64,000 nucleotides of DNA from an uncultured Eubacterium sp. (GTDB lineage Bacteria > Bacillota > Clostridia > Oscillospirales > Acutalibacteraceae). The notes under the pieces are model-generated. The model did not search any database and had not been told where the DNA came from. It saw nothing but the letters and a program-made list of their open reading frames with translations. The translations under genes were made by a program, and so were the position numbers. Below are positions 58,746 to 64,000 of the stretch, one piece after another (within the stretch, counting starts at the first letter, position 1; every line of letters starts with the position of its first letter). The stretch is from the NCBI GenBank assembly GCA_905234495.1, contig CAJOHE010000005.1:1-64000 (forward strand). Direction: 5' to 3'.

Positions 58746-60248
58746 TTATTTTGCACCCTTGTGCGTCAGCACAACCCCTACGGTTTTAAACAAAATCTTT
58801 ATGTCAAGCCAGATTGACCAGTTGTCGATGTACTCGCAGTCGAGCTTTACGACCTCTTCAAAATCCTGAATGTCCGACCTGCCCGAAACCTGCCATATTC
58901 CCGTAATGCCGGGCTTGAGCGAAAGCCTTCTCTTGTGGTGCTTTTCGTACTGCTCAAACTCGTCGAGAGTGGGCGGTCTTGTGCCGATAACGCTCATATC
59001 GCCCTTGAGCACGTTCCAGAACTGCGGAAACTCGTCAATGCTGTACTTTCGGATGAACCTGCCGACCTTTGTGATTCTCGGGTCGTCTTCCATTTTAAAC
59101 ATATGTCCGTCCATCGAGTTGTTTTCAAGAAGCTCAGCCTTGCGTTCCTCGGCGTCGACGTACATCGAGCGGATTTTGTAGATGTTGAAAATTCTGCCGT
59201 TCTTTCCCACGCGGGGCTGCTTGAAGATAAGCGGACCGGGGGATTCCTTTTTGAGCGGAATTGCAACAAGCGCAATAAGAACAAGCGCCGCAAGCGAGCC
59301 GATGAGTCCGCCGACAAAGTCAAACGCCTGCTTCACAAGAAGAAGGTTTCCGTTGTAGACGGTGGGGGAAAATACGGCAACGGGATAGCCGTCCTTGACC
59401 TCGCAGTCGAGATTGTCAAACTTGCTTTCGCTGACAATTTCACGCAGTGAGGGCAGGGAGAAGTTTACCGTGATTCCCATATCCTCAAGCTCTTCGATGA
59501 GCATACTTATGTTTTCGGGCTCGTAGCCGTCGGGCACATGGATATATACCTCGTCGAGAGTGGTGGTAAGCACCCAGCCGATGAGGTTTTCCCAATTTGC
59601 GACAACGGGAACGCCCTGAACGTTTGTGATTTTTCGCATAGCGGTTTTCGCCGCAACGTATGTACCGCCGTTTTCCTCTTCGGCTACGGGGCATCTGAAA
59701 ACGCAGTCCTCTTCTTCCGCGTCAAGCAGAGCCACGGCCGTCACGTTCTTTGACCAGTCCTTTTTAATTGAGGTGACAAAGTCGTCCGCAAGGGCTGAAA
59801 CTGTGATGATTCCCGTAACGGTTGCAAAACGTGTTCCCTGCGCCGCGTTGAGCAGCAGGCGCTTTGCAACGTATCTTCCGGCAAGCGAAAGCACAATGAA
59901 TAAAATTGCGCTTGACAGGAACAGGTATCGCGATTCAATTATTTCATTTTTTGTGAAGATGAGCAGAACGGAGAACAGAGCGTAGGTCAGAAGACAGTTT
60001 CTGACCGCGCCTGTGAACTCAAGCATTCTGTCCCTTGTTTTAAGATTGAGAGGCCGTGAAAACAGAACGAAAATAAAAATGTAGGATATTGCAAGAATCA
60101 GTGCATACTGGCGCCATGTGTCAATGCTGTAGGGCATAATCTTGCCCGCCCAGTTAAGAAACAGATACGATAATAAGTTTGCAAGGATAATGGCGATTGC
60201 GCTGACCGAAAATTCAACGACCTTTTTAACTCTTACCTGATTATTCAA
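58746..60248 (-). CDS. Initiating phosphoglycosyltransferase (WbaP/CpsE type)
   Basis: 500 residues. Four or five N-terminal transmembrane helices, a Rossmann-like soluble middle ('VTGIITVSALADDFV'), a membrane re-entrant helix near 315-335, and the catalytic domain with 'KQPRVGKNGRIFNIYKIRSM', 'KVGRFIRKYSIDEFPQFWNVLKGDMSVIGTRPP' and 'KPGITGIWQVSGRS'. The Asp-Glu pair (IDEFPQ) is catalytic. It moves a sugar-1-phosphate onto undecaprenyl phosphate to start the repeat unit. TTG start with AGAGGTG upstream. Confidence 0.9.
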   Translation of the reverse strand: MNNQVRVKKVVEFSVSAIAIILANLLSYLFLNWAGKIMPYSIDTWRQYALILAISYIFIFVLFSRPLNLKTRDRMLEFTGAVRNCLLTYALFSVLLIFTKNEIIESRYLFLSSAILFIVLSLAGRYVAKRLLLNAAQGTRFATVTGIITVSALADDFVTSIKKDWSKNVTAVALLDAEEEDCVFRCPVAEEENGGTYVAAKTAMRKITNVQGVPVVANWENLIGWVLTTTLDEVYIHVPDGYEPENISMLIEELEDMGITVNFSLPSLREIVSESKFDNLDCEVKDGYPVAVFSPTVYNGNLLLVKQAFDFVGGLIGSLAALVLIALVAIPLKKESPGPLIFKQPRVGKNGRIFNIYKIRSMYVDAEERKAELLENNSMDGHMFKMEDDPRITKVGRFIRKYSIDEFPQFWNVLKGDMSVIGTRPPTLDEFEQYEKHHKRRLSLKPGITGIWQVSGRSDIQDFEEVVKLDCEYIDNWSIWLDIKILFKTVGVVLTHKGAK

Positions 60249-60269
60249 GCAGTTACACCTCTGTGCGGA

Positions 60270-61046
60270 TTATTTTTTGTAGTTATAATTATTGTAATTA
60301 TAGTAGTTGTATTTGTACCTGTAGCGGTAGCCCCTCTTGTAGTAGGAGGAGTAGCGCTTGCCCGTTGCGTTTACGTCGTTGAGCACGAAGCCGAGAATGT
60401 TTGCGTCAATGTTTTTGAGGGTGTTCACCGTAGTCTTGACGTCGGAAATATCGGTTGTGTCGTACTTTACGATGATGATGTAGCCCGTAGCCTTGGGCGC
60501 AAAGGACGCCGAGTCGGTTACGAGGTTGACGGGGGGCGTATCGATGAAAACGCAGTCATAGTGCGCCCTGACAAATTCGAGAAGCTTATCCATTCTCGCC
60601 GAGGAAAGAAGCTCTGCGGGGTTCGGGGGGTTCTTGCCCGCGGTCAGAACCGAGAGATTTTCGATGTCGGTTCTCGTAACCGTGATGCTGTCGGTAAGAC
60701 CTGCGAGAATTTCCGAAAGGCCGTTTTTCACGGGAATGGAAAACATTCTGTGGATTGTGGGGTTTCTCATATCGGCGTCGATAAGGAGGGTTCTCTTGCC
60801 CATCTGCGCGAATGAGATTGCCATATTGATTGAGTTGATTGATTTACCGTTGTTCGCCGTCGGGCTTGACACAACGAAAATCGGGCACTTCTCGCCCTGC
60901 TGTGTGAAAAGCAGATTTGTTCTGATAAGATTGTACGCTTCTTTTATAACAAAGGAGGAATCGGGCGAGAGTATTTTTTTCTGGTCGTTTCTTGTGAAGC
61001 TTGATGTTTTATCCGAATCCGGCTTTTTCTTAGTTAAAAACGGCAT
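60270..61046 (-). CDS. cpsD: Bacterial tyrosine kinase, CpsD/YwqD type
   Basis: 258 residues. Walker A (61-69, SPTANNGKS) is unusual in having ANN where GEG is standard; Walker A' is 'LLIDADMRNP' (88-97) and Walker B 'DCVFIDTPPV'. The C-terminal 20 residues are a Tyr-rich autophosphorylation tail with about ten Tyr. Together with the CpsC-like gene just upstream it controls chain length and export. No CpsB phosphatase gene is in the operon. AAGGAGGG precedes the ATG. Confidence 0.88.
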   Translation of the reverse strand: MPFLTKKKPDSDKTSSFTRNDQKKILSPDSSFVIKEAYNLIRTNLLFTQQGEKCPIFVVSSPTANNGKSINSINMAISFAQMGKRTLLIDADMRNPTIHRMFSIPVKNGLSEILAGLTDSITVTRTDIENLSVLTAGKNPPNPAELLSSARMDKLLEFVRAHYDCVFIDTPPVNLVTDSASFAPKATGYIIIVKYDTTDISDVKTTVNTLKNIDANILGFVLNDVNATGKRYSSYYKRGYRYRYKYNYYNYNNYNYKK

Positions 61047-61811
61047 TTACTTTCCCTCCTTTTCTTTCTGCGTCAGTTCCGCCTGGGTGGTTGCGCCGTA
61101 CCCCGGCTTGTCGGACGGTATGAGCCTCGGTATAGTTCCGAGAATCGGGATGTCAAATTCCCTCGTGAGGTCGCTCTCGTCCTTGATGCTCGTGTCAAAG
61201 AGCTCTTTTACAAAGAAGAATGCAAACGAAAGTCCGAACGCAATCGCCGCGCCGAAGAGAACGTTTTTCCTCAGGTTCGGCGAGGAAGGCGAGGTCGGAA
61301 GCTTTGCATAGTCGATAATCTCAACGCCGCCAACCTTGAGCACGCGGACGATTTCGTCGGGGCAGGTATCGGCGATGGTGTTTGCAATTTCCATAGCGGT
61401 CTCGGGGTCGGGGTTTGTTATGCTGATTGAAAACGCAACCGTGTTTTCAATAGCCGAGCAGCTGAGCATCGATTTAATCGAGCCCGCCGTAAACCTGTCG
61501 TTGCCGAGCTTGTCCGCAACCTTCTCGAGGAAGGTGTTGCTCTTTACAACAACGATGTAGGTGTTGATGAGCTGCTGGGAAGCGTCGAGCTCACCCTTCG
61601 TGATGCTGCTGTCGGTTCCGAGCCTGTTGTCAGCGCTGCTGTAAACGTGAAGCTGAACCGTTGCGGTATACATCGGGGTGATAAAGAAGTTTGTGTACGC
61701 GCCCGCAAGGATTGCGCCGATAACCGTTATCAGCACAATATACACGAGCTTTCTTTTGAGCATCGCAAATATTTTTCTTAAGTCAATATTTATCTCTCTG
61801 TTTTCTTCCAT
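61047..61811 (-). CDS. cpsC: Wzz/CpsC-family polysaccharide co-polymerase
   Basis: 254 residues. 'IDLRKIFAMLKRKLVYIVLITVIGAILAGAYTNFFITPMYTATV' begins with the first transmembrane helix; the second lies at about 184-203 ('VLFGAAIAFGLSFAFFFVKEL') preceded by 'LPTSPSSPN', the Wzz Pro-rich motif. The cytoplasmic tail activates CpsD. GGAGG before the ATG at 61811 sets the start. First gene of the operon, 3' end abutting cpsD. Confidence 0.88.
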   Translation of the reverse strand: MEENREINIDLRKIFAMLKRKLVYIVLITVIGAILAGAYTNFFITPMYTATVQLHVYSSADNRLGTDSSITKGELDASQQLINTYIVVVKSNTFLEKVADKLGNDRFTAGSIKSMLSCSAIENTVAFSISITNPDPETAMEIANTIADTCPDEIVRVLKVGGVEIIDYAKLPTSPSSPNLRKNVLFGAAIAFGLSFAFFFVKELFDTSIKDESDLTREFDIPILGTIPRLIPSDKPGYGATTQAELTQKEKEGK

Positions 61812-61845
61812 ATTATCCTCCAAAACAATATAATTTGCCTTATTT

Positions 61846-61873
61846 ATAATAACATAAATAAAAATAAAGTCAA
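61846..61873 (-). promoter_or_regulatory. Promoter of the capsule operon
   Basis: Minus strand TTGACT (61868-61873), 16 nt, TATTAT (61846-61851), in a very AT-rich stretch. No internal promoter or terminator is evident over the next 25 kb. Confidence 0.6.
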
Positions 61874-61916
61874 TGTAAATATTTATTTAATTTTAATAAT
61901 ATATGGAATAATGGAA

Positions 61917-61956
61917 AAACGGCCATTACCCGAAAGGGTAACAGCCGTTGGTTTTT
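61917..61956 (-). terminator. Terminator of the Dabb gene
   Basis: Minus strand AACGGC-tg-TTACCC-tttc-GGGTAA-tg-GCCGTT, then TTTCC. Confidence 0.75.
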
Positions 61957-61960
61957 GAGC

Positions 61961-62251
61961 TTATAAATAATAGTCGATTGCAACCGAGCTTTCGGCAACC
62001 GCGTGCATATACTTTTTCACAACCGAGCAGTGATATTCGTCGTTCTGATAGTCGTCAAGCGCCTTTTCGTCGTCGAGCACGACCTGAAGAATCACGTCGT
62101 ACGAACGGGGCGAGTGAAGAAAATCAACGCCGACCTCGATGTCGCGAAGAAGGGGAACGTTTCCCTTCATTGAAAGAAGCACGTCCCTTGCCTTGAGGCA
62201 TTCCGCCTCGCTGTTGTCCTTCAGCCTGAAGCATACAATATGCTTAATCAT
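61961..62251 (-). CDS. Dabb-domain (stress-responsive A/B barrel) protein
   Basis: 96 residues. 'MIKHIVCFRLKDNSE' and 'DFLHSPRSYDVILQVVLDDEKALDDYQNDEYHCSVVKKYM' match the Dabb dimeric alpha-beta barrel. Members are small enzymes (cyclases, decarboxylases) or of unknown role; none can be chosen here. The start at 62251 is favoured by AAGGCGG upstream over longer in-frame extensions. It sits 50 nt after the rny stop. Confidence 0.8.
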   Translation of the reverse strand: MIKHIVCFRLKDNSEAECLKARDVLLSMKGNVPLLRDIEVGVDFLHSPRSYDVILQVVLDDEKALDDYQNDEYHCSVVKKYMHAVAESSVAIDYYL

Positions 62252-62265
62252 AATAACCGCCTTCA

Positions 62266-62300
62266 TAAAAATGCCGACGCCGGAAGGCATCGGCATAAGT
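62266..62300 (-). terminator. Terminator of rny
   Basis: Minus strand ATGCCGATGCC-ttcc-GGCGTCGGCAT followed by T5. The hairpin sits just before the Dabb start. Confidence 0.75.
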
Positions 62301-62301
62301 A

Positions 62302-63876
62302 TTATTTTGCTACGTCGCTAGCGCGGGATTCGCGGATAATGTTTACCTTAATCTGACCGGGATATTCCATCTCATCCTCAATCTTCTTTGCGATTTCATG
62401 CGCAATATAAGGCATTCTGCTGTCGTCGATAACGTTCGGCTTAACCATAACTCTGACCTCGCGGCCCGCCTGAATAGCGTAAGCTCTTTCAACACCGTCG
62501 AAGCTTGTTGAAATCTCTTCAAGCTGCTGAAGTCTCTTGATATAGTTTTCGATGTTTTCGCGTCTTGCGCCGGGCCTTGCGGCTGAAACCGCGTCGGCAG
62601 CCTGAACAAGACAGGCGACAACCGTTTTACATTCAATCTCACCGTGGTGAGCGGCAATAGCGTGGATAACGCCCTCGTTTTCCTTGTACTTTCTCGCATA
62701 CTCAACGCCGAGAGCGATGTGCGAGCCTTCCATCTCGTGGTCGAGAGCCTTGCCTATATCGTGAAGAAGACCTGCGCGCCTTGCCTGCTTTTCGTCTGCG
62801 CCGAGCTCGGCTGCCATAAGTCCTGCAATATAGGAAACCTCGAGGCTGTGTTTAAGTACGCTCTGACCGTACGACGTACGGTATTTAAGCTTGCCGAGAA
62901 GCTTGACAAGCTCGGGATGAATCTGGCCGCAGTTGGCGGAAAGGACTGCCTTTTCACCCTCCTGCTTAATGGTCGCATTGACCTCTTTGGTGCTCTTTTC
63001 AAAGAATTCTTCAATCTTTGTCGGATGAATTCTTCCGTCCTGAATAAGTCTTTCAAGAGTGAGCCTTGCAATCTCTCTTCTGACAGGGTCAAACGAGCTG
63101 ATTGTGATGGCTTCGGGCGTGTCGTCAATGATGAGCTCAACGCCTGTGATTTGTTCGATAGAGCGGATATTTCTACCCTCTCTGCCGATGATTCTTCCCT
63201 TCATTTCATCGTTGGGAAGCGCGACAACCGAAACGGTCGTTTCCGCCGTGTGGTCGGCTGCGCAGCGCTGGATAGCGGTGCCGATAATCTCGCGTGCAAG
63301 AATGTCGCTCTGGTCGCGAATCATCTGTTCGTACTCGAGGATTTTCTTGCTCTTTTCGGTATCAAGCTCTTCGCTGAGCGAGGCGAGAAGCTGTTCCTTC
63401 GCCTCTTCTTTTGTAAGTCCTGATATACGCTCCAGCATATCAAACTGGCTTTTCTTGATGCCGTCGATTTCGAGTAATTTTTCGTCGAGAACTTTCTGCT
63501 TTTCGCTTAATGCGTCGGATTTTTTCTCGATAGTTTCCGCGCGCTTGTCGAGATGTTCTTCTCTCTGATTCAAGCGGTTTTCGAGCTTCTGGACTTCGCT
63601 TCTTCTTTCACGAATATCTTTTTCGTTTGCGCGAATTTCCTTGTCGGCTTCGGTACGGAGTTTTTGTATTTCTTCCTTGGCTTCGATTATTCTTGCCTTT
63701 TTTGTAGCCTCTGCTTCCTGCAGAGCGTTGTTAATTATCTTTGTTGCTTCCTGAGTTGCCGAGCCGATTTCTCTCTCGCTCGTCTTTTTGCGGTGCGCAC
63801 CGCCGGCAACAAATCCAATTATTCCGAATACAACGGCACAAACTATGCCGATAACTACGTATAAAACATTACCCAT
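62302..63876 (-). CDS. rny: Ribonuclease Y
   Basis: 524 residues, the membrane-anchored endoribonuclease that starts mRNA decay in Firmicutes. N-terminal transmembrane helix (about 3-23), a long coiled coil (about 40-190), a KH domain ('[26 protein letters not shown]', about 209-234) and an HD domain ('[15 protein letters not shown]'), followed by a conserved tail. AAGGAGG before the ATG at 63876 sets the start; the upstream in-frame Met lacks a site. Confidence 0.95.
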   Translation of the reverse strand: MGNVLYVVIGIVCAVVFGIIGFVAGGAHRKKTSEREIGSATQEATKIINNALQEAEATKKARIIEAKEEIQKLRTEADKEIRANEKDIRERRSEVQKLENRLNQREEHLDKRAETIEKKSDALSEKQKVLDEKLLEIDGIKKSQFDMLERISGLTKEEAKEQLLASLSEELDTEKSKKILEYEQMIRDQSDILAREIIGTAIQRCAADHTAETTVSVVALPNDEMKGRIIGREGRNIRSIEQITGVELIIDDTPEAITISSFDPVRREIARLTLERLIQDGRIHPTKIEEFFEKSTKEVNATIKQEGEKAVLSANCGQIHPELVKLLGKLKYRTSYGQSVLKHSLEVSYIAGLMAAELGADEKQARRAGLLHDIGKALDHEMEGSHIALGVEYARKYKENEGVIHAIAAHHGEIECKTVVACLVQAADAVSAARPGARRENIENYIKRLQQLEEISTSFDGVERAYAIQAGREVRVMVKPNVIDDSRMPYIAHEIAKKIEDEMEYPGQIKVNIIRESRASDVAK

Positions 63877-64000
63877 CAACAGCACCTCCTTCTTCATGAA
63901 TTTTCAAAATCTACCATCAGAAAAGGTACAGTTTAAATGCAAATTACAAAGATTTACAAATGATTATATTAACCCAATGTAAAACTTCTCTAATACTATA
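63877..64000. other. Intergenic edge region
   Basis: AT-rich leader of rny reaching the window edge. A TATAAT-like hexamer occurs on the minus strand near 63965, but I see no convincing -35 and no gene. Confidence 0.3.

Noticed and set aside
62644..63423. 259-codon plus-strand ORF inside rny
   Set aside because: It is antisense to the conserved KH and HD domains of RNase Y; no ribosome binding site.

Overview
The window looks like a chromosomal segment of a gut Firmicute of class Clostridia, most likely Ruminococcaceae/Oscillospiraceae. Supporting signs are RNase Y, Gram-positive style ribosome binding sites (AGGAGG) and sigma-A promoters, a CpsC/CpsD-type capsule export pair, LuxS, and a divergent beta-glucuronidase/alpha-rhamnosidase pair typical of intestinal Clostridia. 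I cannot fix the genus from the sequence alone. No phage, IS element or CRISPR array was found.

Layout. 1-6.9 kb holds small accessory genes (HAD phosphatase, dGTPase-like HD protein, GNAT, CDP-alcohol phosphatidyltransferase, PNPOx-like protein, flavodoxin-fold oxidoreductase) mixed with broken genes: an N-terminally truncated GNAT at 418, a chloramphenicol acetyltransferase tail at 5419 and probably a membrane-protein tail at 6702. A candidate structured RNA lies at 211-366. 7.6-9.4 kb is an AT-rich DUF262/HNH protein, a probable anti-phage nuclease. 10.2-14 kb carries the two glycosidases. luxS sits next to a two-gene AT-rich cassette of unknown function (14.6-17.8 kb), which is my best candidate for an undescribed system. 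18-20 kb has an ADP-ribosylglycohydrolase and an exo/endonuclease/phosphatase protein. 20-25.3 kb is a seven-gene operon of poorly known proteins (metallophosphoesterase, a DnaA-domain-I-like miniature protein, a PqqD-M50 membrane protease, a PcfJ-like protein, zinc-ribbon proteins). 25.8-26.2 kb has tRNA-Ser(CGA) followed by two tRNA-tail/hairpin repeat units. hisH-hisF, a small membrane protein, rlmB and a catalytically dead P-type-ATPase homologue follow. 31.7-36.3 kb has a TetR/SDR/GPH-transporter cassette, a secreted LRR protein with choline-binding-like repeats and a PHP protein.

36,987-61,811 (minus strand) is one polysaccharide (capsule/EPS) operon of 24 genes transcribed from a promoter near 61,850. 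Transcription order is: chain-length regulator (CpsC), BY-kinase (CpsD), initiating phosphoglycosyltransferase, glycosyltransferases, an acyltransferase, a radical SAM/SPASM protein, more glycosyltransferases, a putative CMP-sugar branch (DUF115/GT42-like transferase, cytidylyltransferase, HpaI-type aldolase), Wzy-like polymerase, GT32, Wzx-like flippase, a class I aminotransferase, ATP-grasp, LicD, GNAT, a GT-B-like protein, RmlB, a sugar aminotransferase, and two tandem acyltransferases. It encodes a complete Wzx/Wzy-type assembly line with N-acylated dTDP-amino-sugar, phosphodiester (LicD) and possibly CMP-activated keto-acid decorations. RmlA, RmlC/D and CpsB are not in the window. The window ends with a Dabb-domain protein and rny.
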